Assembly (NCBI GenBank): GCA_944320785.1
Contig: CALUIR010000013.1
Location: forward strand, 1-63,884
DNA from: an uncultured Bacteroidaceae bacterium
GTDB taxonomy: Bacteria > Bacteroidota > Bacteroidia > Bacteroidales > Bacteroidaceae
Reading direction: 5' to 3'
Length of the DNA: 63,884 nt
Both the position numbers and the translations under genes were made by a program. Positions 26,687 to 36,313 of the stretch are shown here, in pieces. Position 1 is the stretch's first letter, and every line of letters starts with the position of its first letter. The notes below the pieces were generated by a model. That model made no database searches. It saw only the letters and a list, made by a program, of their open reading frames with translations, and was not told where the DNA came from.

Positions 26687-27034
26687 TCAGGTTCTTTTCA
26701 AGTGGTATCGTGCGCCGCAATCCAAGATGAAATCCAGTATTTCTTTGAAGACGGCTTCTGCTTCGGATGGCGCGATTGTGCCGGACGTGTTGCCAAACCG
26801 GCTGGAAAGAAAGGAGGGCAACGACGGCGGGGAAACTCCCAAGTTTTGCGCCATGAGGCGCACATCTTCTTTGCCGACAGTGGCCTGTACCTGATAAGCA
26901 TATTCAGGCTCCTCATAATCTTCGTGTTCCAATGTGACGGCCAAGCCCTGCAGCCCGTCAAAGCTTGCCGTGATGAGCGAACAAATGGGGAGATCGTTGT
27001 CTGACTCCATGATAAGTTCTTCTTCCCGTTCCAT
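26687..27034 (-). CDS. small hypothetical protein
   Basis: A 115-residue acidic, soluble protein starting Met-Glu-Arg-Glu-Glu-Glu and containing Ile-Ala-Pro-Ser-Glu-Ala-Glu-Ala. I do not recognise the family. Support for reality is the -7 element TATATTTG on its strand at 27053-27060, the open frame in this direction and the normal spacing to corA. An overlapping frame on the plus strand (26675-27004) lacks such support. The start at 27034 is chosen by the promoter; 27010 is an alternative. Confidence 0.6.
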   Translation of the reverse strand: MEREEELIMESDNDLPICSLITASFDGLQGLAVTLEHEDYEEPEYAYQVQATVGKEDVRLMAQNLGVSPPSLPSFLSSRFGNTSGTIAPSEAEAVFKEILDFILDCGARYHLKRT

Positions 27035-27052
27035 GATTGCATGATTTGAATG

Positions 27053-27091
27053 CAAATATAGCTGCTTTTGCCATAAAAGCAGCTATATTTG
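27053..27091. terminator. 17-bp perfect hairpin containing -7 elements
   Basis: CAAATATAGCTGCTTTT (27053-27069) pairs perfectly with AAAAGCAGCTATATTTG (27075-27091) around GCCAT. It lies just after the stop of the GH95 gene and is a likely end of that transcript, though it lacks a T-run. Its arm also carries the TATATTTG -7 element of the next gene on the minus strand. Confidence 0.6.
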
Positions 27092-27112
27092 TGATTGATT
27101 CAGGCCTTCAGG

Positions 27113-30100
27113 TTACCGGACAGCCAGTTTGCTTGCCGTCCCGTCTGTTTTGACGATGTAGAAGCCGTTGCCAAGCCTGACGTTGTAGCGGTCGCTCCCT
27201 CCGTTTTGGTAAACCAAGCGTCCTTCCATGTCGAAGATGCGGATGTCTTGGCACTTTTTCCCGGTGCAGAGCGTGTTCCCGTCATAGGTGATGGCCGTTT
27301 TTTCCTGTCCTTCCGGACGGATGCCGGTAGGGTCTCCCTCCACATACAGCGTGCCTTCGCCGGAAATGATATCGGGATGCGTGGCTGCATTGTATGTCCC
27401 GCCGCTCTGGGCTACGTCATGGATGTACAACATGCTGATGTATCCGTCCGTGTTCATCACGATTTGTCCCCCATTGTTCACATGGATGGAGGCATTGCTA
27501 TCGGCTGCGCCTGCGTGGTTGAACACAAGGTAATTGCCTTTCCCAATATGGATGGCGGCATTGCCGAGCGAGTGTGCGGCATCTCCCCGTATCCCGATCT
27601 TGGAACCATCGGTGCGCGGGGTGGCAGTCAATTCAAAGGTGCCGGCATACCGGCTGTTGTCGCCTTTCAAGACAAGGTAAGCTTCGCATGCTGTTTTGGC
27701 TTGGTTCAGCACCGTCAAAGAAGCATTCCCGTCGATGTTGCCGTGAAGGACGAGCGTGTTGACGCTGCCGCCCCCGCTCAACTCAAAGCTCACTTCGCCC
27801 AAGATATGCATCGGGCTGTCCCATTCAAAGTTTGAACCGCTGCTGGCGTAGCTCATGCTGGTGCCTCCGGCCATGTACAGTTCCTTGATTCTGCTGATGG
27901 TCTTCCTTAAACGTATGTTGTCTGCGTCGAGGTACATCGTGACCGGGAAGTCTTCGGTTTGGGCTTCTATCTCCGTTGTGACGATTACCGTGTCGCCTTC
28001 TATCGGGAGGATGGCCGGGGTGTAATTGGCGGCCACGTTCCATTGTTTGTTGTCTTGCGGCGTCCACAGGAAAGGATACCGGGGATGCACGATGGTCAAT
28101 GACCCTGTCCCTTCGATGTATTCAGGCAAGTTGCCGGCTGTGTATGTGCCTTCTGCCAGCAGCGTGTTGCCGACGTAAACCTCGCTTAACGACACATCTT
28201 GCGACAAATTGAGTTTTCCTCTTTGGGCGATGCTCAGTTTGCTCTTGTAGTACAGGCAATCGGTGCTTTCCAATGAGAGTTTCCCTGCCTCGCCGACGGC
28301 AATGTTCCCGCATCCTGCCGCGTTCTTGCCGGAGACGGCGACGGTGCCGGACGTGATGTCCATGCCCCCGGTCCAGCCGGTGTGGTCGCCTTGGAGCGTC
28401 AATGTGCCGTTCCCGGTCTTGGCCAATGCGCCTTCGCCTGAGATGTTTCCTGCCAGCGTGACGTTTCCTTCCACTTGGAAGGTGGTGTTCGTTGACAGGC
28501 TGTAGCCGTTGGCTTGCAGTGTGGCACTGCCTTCTGTGTTCTCCACCTTCCCTCCGTTCAGCAACAGGTTGCCGTGGAGGACGGCATCCGCCGCCAAGGT
28601 TGCGGTGGCACCTTCCTGCAAGTTGATGCTTCCGTAAAATTCTCCGCCGTCGATGCAGATGTTGCCTGCCGCCACGATTCCTTCATCTTCTTCTTTCAGG
28701 TTGCCTGCCGGGTTCCAGTTGTTCGGGTTGTTCCACGAATTGGATTCGGCGCCCGTCCATTCATAAATGTTGCTGCAAGGCACAAATGTGTAGGATTGCC
28801 CGGCTTCGGTCTCGATGTCGTATTCGGTTGTCGGTGTCAACACGAGTTCCGCAATCTTGGTAGAGTCCTTGATGACAGGCGTGGCCACCTCATAGGTGCT
28901 GGTTAAGGAGTTGGGGTTTTCGCCTTCTGCCAGCTTCATGTTGAAGTTGCTCCCGGCCTTTAATGGGGTAGCGGTGCGCAGGCGCAAGTTTCCTCCCACG
29001 TTGGACTTGATGGTGACGGAGACGATTTTTCCCCACTTCCATTGCATGTCCACGATTTCAAAGCCGCCTCTTGCCTTCAATCCTTTCACTTCTCCTTCCG
29101 ACCATACGTCCGGCAGTGCGGGAAGCAGGTGGATGGCGCCATTGTGGCTTTGCACCAGCATTTCGGCAATGCCGGCGCAGCACCCGAAGTTGCCATCGAT
29201 TTGGAAAGGCGGATGTGCGTCGAACATGTTGGCGTATGTCCCCCCGTTGGCATCATCGATGGTGGCGCCGGCATCTTTCAGTTTCAGTTGGTTCTGTATT
29301 AAAGTGTAGGCATGGTTGCCGTCCAGCATGCGCGCCCACAGGCACACTTTCCATCCCATTGCCCATCCCCGGCTTTCATCTCCGCGCCCGATCAGGGATT
29401 TCTTTGCGGCCTGGAACAGGCAAGGTTCCGTGTAAGGCGAGATTTGGTTGCCGGGATACATGCCCCACAAGTGTGAAACGTGCCTGTGGCCCGATGTCTC
29501 CCGGTCCCAGTCTTCCAGCCATTCTTGCAGTTGCCCGTATTTCCCTACGTGCATGGGCGGCAACTGTGCCTGCAATTCTTCCAGTTCGGCGGCAAAATCT
29601 TCATCAGTGCCTAAGATTTGGGCGGCAGCTATCGTGTTGTGCAACAGGTCGAACACCATCTGGTTATCCATCGTGACCCCGCTGAATGTGGAAACATTCT
29701 GTTTGTCTCCTTCTTCATCGACGTAAGAGAACAGCCCCGGATGGTTCTCAGGAGAGTTGGATGGCGACACCACTTTGTATCCCGTGTTGGGATCGGTGAT
29801 GAGGAAATCCTGGTAAAATTCGCACGCGCTTTTCATGACAGGGTATGCTTCGGCCAGAAATTCCTTGTCGCCGGTGAACAAGTAATGCTCCCACAGGTGC
29901 GAACAAAACCATGCGTTGCAAGTCGGCCAGATTCCTGCCGCCGCATCCACTGCGCCTGTGGACCGCCAGATGTCGGTGTTGTGGTGCAAAGTCCATCCAC
30001 GGCAGCCGTACATTTCGGATGCAGATGCCTGTCCTGCCTCACTGGCTTCCTTGATCAATCGGAGGAATGGCTCGTGGCATTCGCTCAAATTGGTGATTTC

Positions 30101-31318
30101 AGCCGGCCAATAGTTCATCTCCACGTTGATGTTGGTGGTGTATTTGCTGTCCCATGCCGGGTATTGCCCTGCGTTGGGGTTCCAGATTCCTTGCAGGTTG
30201 GCGGCTTGCGTGCCGGGCTGCGAGCTGGCAATCAGCAAATACCGCCCGAACTGGAAGTAGAGTGCGGCCAATGACGGGTCGTTCGTTGTGGAGAACTCTT
30301 TGATGCGTGTGTCCGTTGGCTTGGCTTCTTGTTCGGGGTTGCTCCCCAAGTCCAGGGTCACTCTGCCGAACTGCTCCCGGTATTTGTTGACATGATCCTG
30401 CTTGGCTTGCTCGTAGTCTTTGTTGAAAGCCTCCAAGTAAGCCTTGGCACGGGCATCGCTGTCGGCGCTGATGTCCTTGTAGTTGACGAAGTTGGTTGCG
30501 GTGGAGATGTAGATGTATGCGCAGTCGGCGTTGGCCACGTTCAGGTAGTTGCTCCCGGCGGTCTGTTCGCCTCCTTCAGCCACCACCTTTATGTAGGTGT
30601 GGGCATGCAGCAGGTTGGGGATGTTCTCTTCCTTCTCCCTGCCGCCTTGTGTATAGACTTGCAGCAGATTGTTGGTGCCTTCCACGACCTTGGTTGTCAC
30701 TTTCGTGCGGTTCGTTTTCAGAGGACCTGTGAAAGAGGTCTTGAAAGTGACCATTCCGGGTTGGTCGGCGGCAATCTTGATGATGGTTAGCTGGTCGGCC
30801 AATGACGTGAACACTTCCCTTGTGAAATTCACGCCGTCAGCCGTATAAGTGATTTTGGCGACGGCATTGTTGATGTCCAATTCGCGGTAATAATTGGTGG
30901 GGTTCTTGTGGCTTTCGGGGAAGTCCAGCAGCAAGTTCCCGATGGACTCGTAAATCATGCCGTGCCCTGTCACCGAGCGGTCGGCAATGATGTACTTCAA
31001 CGACAGCTTCTGCGCTTCCGCATAATCCCCGTTGTTGATGTAGTTCCTGATTTCGTCTAAGTGATCCAATGCGTTGGGGTTGGCATTGTTGTAGGGGCTC
31101 CCGGACCAATAAGTGTCTTCATTCAGCTGAATGGTGTCTTGGGCGGTAAGCCCATATACCATGGCGCCGAGCCGCCCGTTCCCAAGCGGCAATGCCTCTA
31201 CCCAGTAATTGGCCGGGCGGTCGTACCATAGTTTGAGGTCTTGGGCAACGTTGGTTGCCGCATACAAGCAGGCTGCTATGACCAGTCCTGCTTTTTTTAA
31301 AAATGAGATTTTTTTCAT
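27113..31318 (-). CDS. GH95 alpha-L-fucosidase-like enzyme with beta-repeats and T9SS tail
   Basis: A 1,401-residue exported protein. The signal peptide is residues 1-26. The GH95 part (to about 850) begins Leu-Trp-Tyr-Asp-Arg-Pro-Ala and holds [11 protein letters not shown] (near 400), Gly-His-Arg-His-Val-Ser-His-Leu after a conserved Glu (near 600), and [13 protein letters not shown] (near 703), which match the family's catalytic regions. Residues ~855-1330 are Gly/Asn/Thr-rich beta repeats resembling autotransporter passengers. The last ~65 residues look like a type A T9SS sorting domain (Gly-Phe-Tyr-Ile-Val-Lys). The family releases alpha-1,2-fucose; some members act on galactose. The neighbouring AraC-type sensor may control it. 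Confidence 0.88.
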   Translation of the reverse strand: MKKISFLKKAGLVIAACLYAATNVAQDLKLWYDRPANYWVEALPLGNGRLGAMVYGLTAQDTIQLNEDTYWSGSPYNNANPNALDHLDEIRNYINNGDYAEAQKLSLKYIIADRSVTGHGMIYESIGNLLLDFPESHKNPTNYYRELDINNAVAKITYTADGVNFTREVFTSLADQLTIIKIAADQPGMVTFKTSFTGPLKTNRTKVTTKVVEGTNNLLQVYTQGGREKEENIPNLLHAHTYIKVVAEGGEQTAGSNYLNVANADCAYIYISTATNFVNYKDISADSDARAKAYLEAFNKDYEQAKQDHVNKYREQFGRVTLDLGSNPEQEAKPTDTRIKEFSTTNDPSLAALYFQFGRYLLIASSQPGTQAANLQGIWNPNAGQYPAWDSKYTTNINVEMNYWPAEITNLSECHEPFLRLIKEASEAGQASASEMYGCRGWTLHHNTDIWRSTGAVDAAAGIWPTCNAWFCSHLWEHYLFTGDKEFLAEAYPVMKSACEFYQDFLITDPNTGYKVVSPSNSPENHPGLFSYVDEEGDKQNVSTFSGVTMDNQMVFDLLHNTIAAAQILGTDEDFAAELEELQAQLPPMHVGKYGQLQEWLEDWDRETSGHRHVSHLWGMYPGNQISPYTEPCLFQAAKKSLIGRGDESRGWAMGWKVCLWARMLDGNHAYTLIQNQLKLKDAGATIDDANGGTYANMFDAHPPFQIDGNFGCCAGIAEMLVQSHNGAIHLLPALPDVWSEGEVKGLKARGGFEIVDMQWKWGKIVSVTIKSNVGGNLRLRTATPLKAGSNFNMKLAEGENPNSLTSTYEVATPVIKDSTKIAELVLTPTTEYDIETEAGQSYTFVPCSNIYEWTGAESNSWNNPNNWNPAGNLKEEDEGIVAAGNICIDGGEFYGSINLQEGATATLAADAVLHGNLLLNGGKVENTEGSATLQANGYSLSTNTTFQVEGNVTLAGNISGEGALAKTGNGTLTLQGDHTGWTGGMDITSGTVAVSGKNAAGCGNIAVGEAGKLSLESTDCLYYKSKLSIAQRGKLNLSQDVSLSEVYVGNTLLAEGTYTAGNLPEYIEGTGSLTIVHPRYPFLWTPQDNKQWNVAANYTPAILPIEGDTVIVTTEIEAQTEDFPVTMYLDADNIRLRKTISRIKELYMAGGTSMSYASSGSNFEWDSPMHILGEVSFELSGGGSVNTLVLHGNIDGNASLTVLNQAKTACEAYLVLKGDNSRYAGTFELTATPRTDGSKIGIRGDAAHSLGNAAIHIGKGNYLVFNHAGAADSNASIHVNNGGQIVMNTDGYISMLYIHDVAQSGGTYNAATHPDIISGEGTLYVEGDPTGIRPEGQEKTAITYDGNTLCTGKKCQDIRIFDMEGRLVYQNGGSDRYNVRLGNGFYIVKTDGTASKLAVR

Positions 31319-31348
31319 GGTTGTAAAAATGAAACGATGTTGATGCTG

Positions 31349-31356
31349 CAAAGGTA
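31349..31356 (-). promoter_or_regulatory. -7 element TACCTTTG of GH95 gene
   Basis: Exact TAnnTTTG on the minus strand, 31 bases before the chosen start. Confidence 0.5.
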
Positions 31357-31551
31357 GGGAGGAGGGCGGTGGCCGGCCGGGGAGTTCCGTCCTTTTTATT
31401 GGGCAAGATTGTCCGCCACATCCCTTTTGGGCGGGCGGAATCGTGCGTTTTTGGGGGTAAAAACGTGTTTCCCTCCTGCTGCATCCTTCCAAAGCCTTGC
31501 GGCATCCTCCAGACGTTTGGCCTCCGGGCTTCTGGTGTTTTTGCAAAATCC

Positions 31552-31602
31552 TCCTGAACTTTTGCTTGCACGATTATTAATCGTGCAGGGAACTTTTCAG
31601 GA
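31552..31602. repeat. nested palindrome with CGATTANTAATCG core
   Basis: A perfect 10-bp-arm palindrome (31567-31587, centre T at 31577) holds the core CGATTATTAATCG, the same core as the array at 19681. TCCTGAA (31552-31558) and TTCAGGA (31596-31602) form an outer inverted repeat. It lies after the stop of the AraC-type regulator gene, so it could also serve as its terminator, but there is no T-run. The remaining part of the 316-bp gap (31319-31634) holds only the GH95 promoter. Confidence 0.7.
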
Positions 31603-31634
31603 GAAACCGGGAGGCATTACGGGAGGCGCGGCCC

Positions 31635-33893
31635 TTATGCTTCGTTCTGGTAGGCGGACGGTGACTTTCCTGTCTCTTTCTTGAACACTTTGCCGAAGTA
31701 TTTTGCATCGCAGAAACCGGTCATTCCTGCGATTTCGGTGATGGAATATTCCTTTGTCTTGAGCAGGCGGATGGCTTCTTCCATCCGGCATTCCTTGATG
31801 AGTTGGGCGGGCGTTTTGCCGGTTTCCTCCTTTATGCGCTGGTATAAGACGGAACGGCTGACCCCCAAGTGTTCGCAAAGCCGCTCAATGTTGAGGCTGT
31901 CGTTCGCCACGTTTGCCAAGATGTATTTTTTCGTTTCGGCAATGAATGGGGAGGTTTCGGCTCCGGCTGCTGGATTGCCGGGTTGTTTTTCCATTTTTGC
32001 CCGCTTGCGCTGGATGATTAGGAGGACGGCGGCTGCGATGATGCCCGCCGCAGCGAAGGATATCCAAGCGTTGGACTTTGCGGGAAGCACGTGGATCGGA
32101 AGGAGGATGGCGCGGTCCGTCCAGATGCCTTTGCTGTCGGTGTGCCGCAGTTCCAGCAGGTGTTTCCCCGCTTTCAGCCCCCTCAGTTTGATGGTGCGGT
32201 CGCTCCCCAACAGATGCCATGCGCCCGTTGCATCCATGCGGTACTTGTATTGGATGTTTCCCATGTAGCCAAAGTCGATGGCGGCAGGCACCAATGTTGC
32301 CTCTTGGTTGCTTCGGATGGTGATGCCCGTGCTGTCAGTTGCCGTGTCCTGCCCGTCCACTTGCATTCTCTCCCAGTGGAAAGGGATGCGGCGGGGCGTG
32401 GGGATGTTGAGGTTCATTTCCAGGTAGCCTTCCGTTGTCCCTGCCCAAAGGATGGAGTCGTTGATGGCGGGCGTGGCTTCCGAGAACGTGATGTTTTCCC
32501 CGAAGTAATTGTTCGCGAACCGTTGCGTCTCTTGCCGGGGCGAAAGCCTGACGATGGAATTGTCGCAGACGAAGTAGAGGTTCCCGGCTTTGTCTTGGGC
32601 AATGGAAAGGATGCTTCCTGTGGAGAGTGCCGGAATGCCGCAGGGCTTCAACGCCCATTCGTTGCGGCGGTTGTCGAGGACATAAAGGCCGAACCCCATG
32701 GTGGCCACGTATATTTTGCCCGTCTTTTCTTGGAAGATGTAGGAACAATCGAAGTCACCCAAGCGTTGTTCGCGTGTGCCGTCCGCATGGTAGATGAACA
32801 AACCGTGTTGAGTGGCTGCCATGATGCGCCCGTCTATTGCCCGCAGGCACCTGATGCCGGCAATGGTGTCGATGCAGGCGGGCGGGCGGGTGTAGCCGTG
32901 GGTTGCAGGGATTTTGCAAAGCCCGTTGTTGTAACATCCTATCCAAAGGTCTCCCTCTTTGCCGAATGCCAAGGAATAGATTTCCGTGTCGCCGTGGATG
33001 GTTTCCCAATGGCGGATGCGGAACGACTGCTTGCCGGGGGAGGAAGGTGCCAGCATGTAAAGCCCTTTCCCCTTGCTGGCCAGCCAGATATGTTCTCCGT
33101 TCATGGCTGCGTCATAGATGCTGGCGCCAAAGTTTGCTGCTTCGGGCGTGACATTCCCTTGCGGGGAGAGGTACCCCTTTAGGCATCGGTCGGGGCCATA
33201 GATGTAAATGTGGCCTTTCTTGCTTGCGAGCCACCTCGTGCCGTTTGCCAACAGGGAAGCCCGTATTTCTGCGCCGTAGGCCGGAGAGCCTTTGCCTCCT
33301 GCGGTGGTGTGGTGGGCGCATTTTTCGTTCGGGAAGGAGATTTTGTAGAGCGCGTCATTGCAGTTGGCCCATACGTTCCCGGAGCGGTCTTTGCACGTTG
33401 CGTGCAGGGTGGCCTTCAGGTCTTTGCTGTTGCGGATGGGCAGGAAGAACGTGTCGCCATTGTTCAGGATGGCCAGCCCGTCTTTTTCTGCACGGACGGC
33501 ATACGCCTGCTTTCCTTTCTTGGGAAAGTCAGTGGGAGGAGCCGGGATGAACCGTTCCGTTGCGCATTGGAAGCGGTAGTATTGGTCGGATGCTGTGCGG
33601 CAGATGATGTCCCCGTCAGGTGTTTCCGCGATATGGATGAGGCGGCCCACTGCATGCCCGTTGTCTAATTGGTTGAAGGTACGGAAACGGTAGCCGTCAT
33701 ACTGGCACAAACCGTTCCACGTGGCCATCCACAAGTAGCCGTTTTTGTCTTGCAGGATGGTGTGGATGACGCGGTGCGACACGCCGTCGGCTGTTGAATA
33801 GACTTGGTATTGCGTGATTCTTTCGATGCCTTGCACCGGGGCGTTTGCCGCCAGCAAGGCGAAGCAGATGATATAGGCAATGAGTCTGTTCAT
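31635..33893 (-). CDS. membrane-bound beta-propeller sensor with AraC-type DNA-binding domain
   Basis: A 752-residue regulator. A signal peptide (residues 1-22) leads to a periplasmic reg_prop beta-propeller (Gly-Val-Ser-His-Arg-Val-Ile-His-Thr-Ile-Leu-Gln-Asp and Gly-Tyr-Leu-Trp-Met-Ala-Thr-Trp-Asn-Gly-Leu repeats) and a Y_Y_Y-like domain. One transmembrane helix is near 605-625 and an AraC-type helix-turn-helix ends the protein (Leu-Cys-Glu-His-Leu-Gly-Val-Ser-Arg). Hybrid two-component systems of Bacteroides have kinase, ATPase and receiver domains between these parts; none is present here. It is therefore probably a one-component sensor whose binding domain is anchored to the membrane. 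It likely controls the adjacent GH95 gene, which follows on the same strand. Confidence 0.85.
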   Translation of the reverse strand: MNRLIAYIICFALLAANAPVQGIERITQYQVYSTADGVSHRVIHTILQDKNGYLWMATWNGLCQYDGYRFRTFNQLDNGHAVGRLIHIAETPDGDIICRTASDQYYRFQCATERFIPAPPTDFPKKGKQAYAVRAEKDGLAILNNGDTFFLPIRNSKDLKATLHATCKDRSGNVWANCNDALYKISFPNEKCAHHTTAGGKGSPAYGAEIRASLLANGTRWLASKKGHIYIYGPDRCLKGYLSPQGNVTPEAANFGASIYDAAMNGEHIWLASKGKGLYMLAPSSPGKQSFRIRHWETIHGDTEIYSLAFGKEGDLWIGCYNNGLCKIPATHGYTRPPACIDTIAGIRCLRAIDGRIMAATQHGLFIYHADGTREQRLGDFDCSYIFQEKTGKIYVATMGFGLYVLDNRRNEWALKPCGIPALSTGSILSIAQDKAGNLYFVCDNSIVRLSPRQETQRFANNYFGENITFSEATPAINDSILWAGTTEGYLEMNLNIPTPRRIPFHWERMQVDGQDTATDSTGITIRSNQEATLVPAAIDFGYMGNIQYKYRMDATGAWHLLGSDRTIKLRGLKAGKHLLELRHTDSKGIWTDRAILLPIHVLPAKSNAWISFAAAGIIAAAVLLIIQRKRAKMEKQPGNPAAGAETSPFIAETKKYILANVANDSLNIERLCEHLGVSRSVLYQRIKEETGKTPAQLIKECRMEEAIRLLKTKEYSITEIAGMTGFCDAKYFGKVFKKETGKSPSAYQNEA

Positions 33894-33922
33894 GACATGG
33901 CAAGAGTCAAGGCATCTGTGGG

Positions 33923-33930
33923 CAAAGATA
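33923..33930 (-). promoter_or_regulatory. -7 element TATCTTTG of AraC-type regulator
   Basis: Exact TAnnTTTG on the minus strand, 30 bases before the ATG. Confidence 0.5.
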
Positions 33931-33980
33931 GTGCATTTATCCCGTTTGTGTGCGTTAAAAAGCCTTTTTTTGTGAGGAGT

Positions 33981-34023
33981 AAAAAACATCCTCCTGTTTC
34001 AGGCGGCCCCAAACAGGAGGATG
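33981..34023 (-). terminator. terminator after S46 peptidase gene
   Basis: A perfect 13-bp stem, CATCCTCCTGTTT (33987-33999) with AAACAGGAGGATG (34011-34023), with an 11-base loop; on the minus strand it is followed by TTTTTT. Confidence 0.9.
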
Positions 34024-34051
34024 GTTGAAAGTTTAATCGCGTGGCGGTTCC

Positions 34052-36214
34052 TTATTCCACGATGGTCATTTCGTCAATCAGGTGCTGCGCCCCGCCTAAC
34101 TTGTCGATGATGAACAGGACGTAGCGGATGTCCACGCAGATGCAACGTTGTTTCTCGTTGTCAAAGCTGATGTCGCCGCTCAATGATTCCCAGTTGCCGT
34201 CGAATGCCGCGCCAATCAGTTCTCCACGGGCATTGATGACCGGGCTGCCGGAATTGCCGCCTGTGATGTCGTTGGTGGAGATGAAGCATACGGGCATTTC
34301 CCCGTTCTTCATGGCATACCGCCCGAAGTCTTTCTTTAAGATCAGTTCCTTCAGCTTGGCAGGAACGTTGAACTCGTCGTTGTCCGGGTTTTCTTTTTGC
34401 AGGATGCCTTCGGTGGTGGTGTAATAATCATAATGCACGGCATCCGCAGGGTCGTATGATTTGACGTTGCCATACGTCAGGCGGATGGTGAAGTTTGCGT
34501 CAGGGTATTGCGGCGTGGGGGCGTTCATCTCTCCCAAGCCCCGCACATACGTTTTGTACAACGGCAGCAAGGTATCTTCCCATTGGATGAGTTCGGCTTG
34601 CAGTTCGTAGATTTTCTGCCATTTCGATTCGGCGAATTGCCGCATCAGGTCTTTTTCGATGGCTTTCTTGGTCGGCTTTTTGAGGAACTTCTCGAAATTC
34701 TTGTCGTTGGCGAAGATGCTCTTGTCATAAAGCGCGTCCACGTATTTGGCGTAATCGCCGCCGAAGTCCTTCTCAATGGTCTCGAAGAACGAAGGACGTT
34801 GCTCCGCCGGCACCATCTCGGCATAGAGGGGCAGCAAGGTCTTTGCAATTTTGCGGTCCACTTCATGGTCATAGTCCTTGTTGTGGATGCCGTCGTATGA
34901 TTCTTTCAAGGCTTCTTTGCTGGCGTTTATCAGGGAATCGTTTTTCGTCTCGATGCCTTCCTTCAGTTGTTCCATGATGAGGTATGGCGTGCCGAACTCG
35001 ATGGAATAAATGGCTTCCAAAAGGCAAGTCCATTGGTAGCGGACATTGCTGTTTCCCTTGATGGCTTCATCGATGCGGCCCACCACTTCCTGGTAATCTT
35101 TGTTTCCTGTCTTTTGCGCAAATTCGGCAAAACGTTGCTCCTGTTCCTTCTTGCCTTCCAATACTTTGTTGTCCACGATGGCTTTGTTCATGCCGATGGC
35201 GTTCTTCCAGTAGTTGCTGGAGCGTGCGTATTTGCTGGCGTATTGGATTCTTACTTTGTCGCTTTTGTCCATTTCAGCCTTCATCACTTCCTGGCGGGCG
35301 GTGCGTATCCGGATGCGGGGGCTGTTGTCGCAATCCATCATCTGCTGTATGCCCGAAGCGGTGAGGTATCGTTCCGTGCTTCCGGGGAAGCCCATCACCA
35401 TGGTGTAGTCGCCGTCCTCGATGCCTTTCAGTGAGATGGCGAAATGCTTCGGGGTCTTCAGGGGGATGTTCTTTTCATTGTATTCTGCGGGTTCGCCTTG
35501 ATCGTTGGCATAGATGCGGAAGATGGAGAAGTCGCCGGTGTGGCGCGGCCACATCCAGTTGTCTGTCTCGCCTCCGAACTTGCCGACAGACGAAGGCGGC
35601 GCGGCCACCATGCGCACGTCGCTGTAGATTTTCTTGATGAAGAAGTAGAACTTGTTGCCGGCATAGAAAGGCAGTACTTCGCTTTCGTAGCCGAACTTCC
35701 CGGCATACCCTCTTGCGGTGAGCAGTGAATCAGCCAATGGGGCGAGGATGGCTTCGGTGAATGCTTCTGTTTCGGTGATTTCCTGTTTGGCGATTCTTCC
35801 TTCCAAGATGTCGGTGACATCCTCGATGCGTTCGATGAAGGTGAAGCGCAGCCCCGGCGTGGGAATTTCTTCATCGCGGCTCATGGCCCAGAACCCATCG
35901 GTCAGGTAGTCGTGTTCCACGGAAGAATGTTGCTGGATGGCATCGTAGCCGCAATGGTGGTTGGTGAGGATGAGTCCTTCGCCGGAGATGATTTCGCCGG
36001 TGCATCCTCCCCCGAAGATGCCCACTGCGTCCTTCAGCGACACTTTATGCGGGCTGTATATTTCATTGATGCTCATTTGCAACCCTTGTTTTTTCATTTG
36101 GTCGGCGAGGTGTTGCTCTTCCATCAGTTGCAAGAGCCACATGCCTTCATCGGCTTGTGCCGGGAAATAGGGCAGCAGGCAGATGGTGAATAGTGCTAAA
36201 AACAGTTTTTTCAT
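34052..36214 (-). CDS. S46 family dipeptidyl-peptidase, DPP7-like
   Basis: A 720-residue exported serine peptidase with a signal peptide (residues 1-20). Thr-Asn-His-His-Cys-Gly-Tyr holds the catalytic His (near 87) and Gly-Gly-Asn-Ser-Gly-Ser-Pro-Val the catalytic Ser (near 656). In Porphyromonas the residue 18 places after this Ser sets specificity: Gly in DPP7 (hydrophobic P1), Arg in DPP11 (acidic P1). Here it is Gly (Phe-Asp-Gly-Asn), so a DPP7-type preference is inferred. The enzymes cut dipeptides from peptide N-termini in the periplasm for amino acid use. The ATG at 36214 is chosen for the signal peptide. The gene has its own promoter and terminator. Confidence 0.93.
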   Translation of the reverse strand: MKKLFLALFTICLLPYFPAQADEGMWLLQLMEEQHLADQMKKQGLQMSINEIYSPHKVSLKDAVGIFGGGCTGEIISGEGLILTNHHCGYDAIQQHSSVEHDYLTDGFWAMSRDEEIPTPGLRFTFIERIEDVTDILEGRIAKQEITETEAFTEAILAPLADSLLTARGYAGKFGYESEVLPFYAGNKFYFFIKKIYSDVRMVAAPPSSVGKFGGETDNWMWPRHTGDFSIFRIYANDQGEPAEYNEKNIPLKTPKHFAISLKGIEDGDYTMVMGFPGSTERYLTASGIQQMMDCDNSPRIRIRTARQEVMKAEMDKSDKVRIQYASKYARSSNYWKNAIGMNKAIVDNKVLEGKKEQEQRFAEFAQKTGNKDYQEVVGRIDEAIKGNSNVRYQWTCLLEAIYSIEFGTPYLIMEQLKEGIETKNDSLINASKEALKESYDGIHNKDYDHEVDRKIAKTLLPLYAEMVPAEQRPSFFETIEKDFGGDYAKYVDALYDKSIFANDKNFEKFLKKPTKKAIEKDLMRQFAESKWQKIYELQAELIQWEDTLLPLYKTYVRGLGEMNAPTPQYPDANFTIRLTYGNVKSYDPADAVHYDYYTTTEGILQKENPDNDEFNVPAKLKELILKKDFGRYAMKNGEMPVCFISTNDITGGNSGSPVINARGELIGAAFDGNWESLSGDISFDNEKQRCICVDIRYVLFIIDKLGGAQHLIDEMTIVE

Positions 36215-36268
36215 TTCGTTGATGTATTTATGATTAAATAAAGTATCCGGTTTCCCCAATGTGGGGGG

Positions 36269-36299
36269 CAAATGTACAAAAAAGGTTTACTAATGCAAA
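36269..36299 (-). promoter_or_regulatory. complete promoter of S46 peptidase gene
   Basis: On the minus strand, TTTG (plus 36296-36299), exactly 19 bases, then TACATTTG (plus 36269-36276). Both elements and spacing match the Bacteroidota consensus. Confidence 0.75.
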
Positions 36300-36313
36300 C
36301 GAAACGGGGTGAA

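Noticed and set aside
26675-27004. plus-strand frame opposite the small hypothetical gene
   Set aside because: No promoter or ribosome site; the minus-strand frame has a -7 element in the right place.
32091-33182. 363-codon open frame on the plus strand
   Set aside because: Antisense to the propeller-AraC gene; no promoter or recognisable domain.
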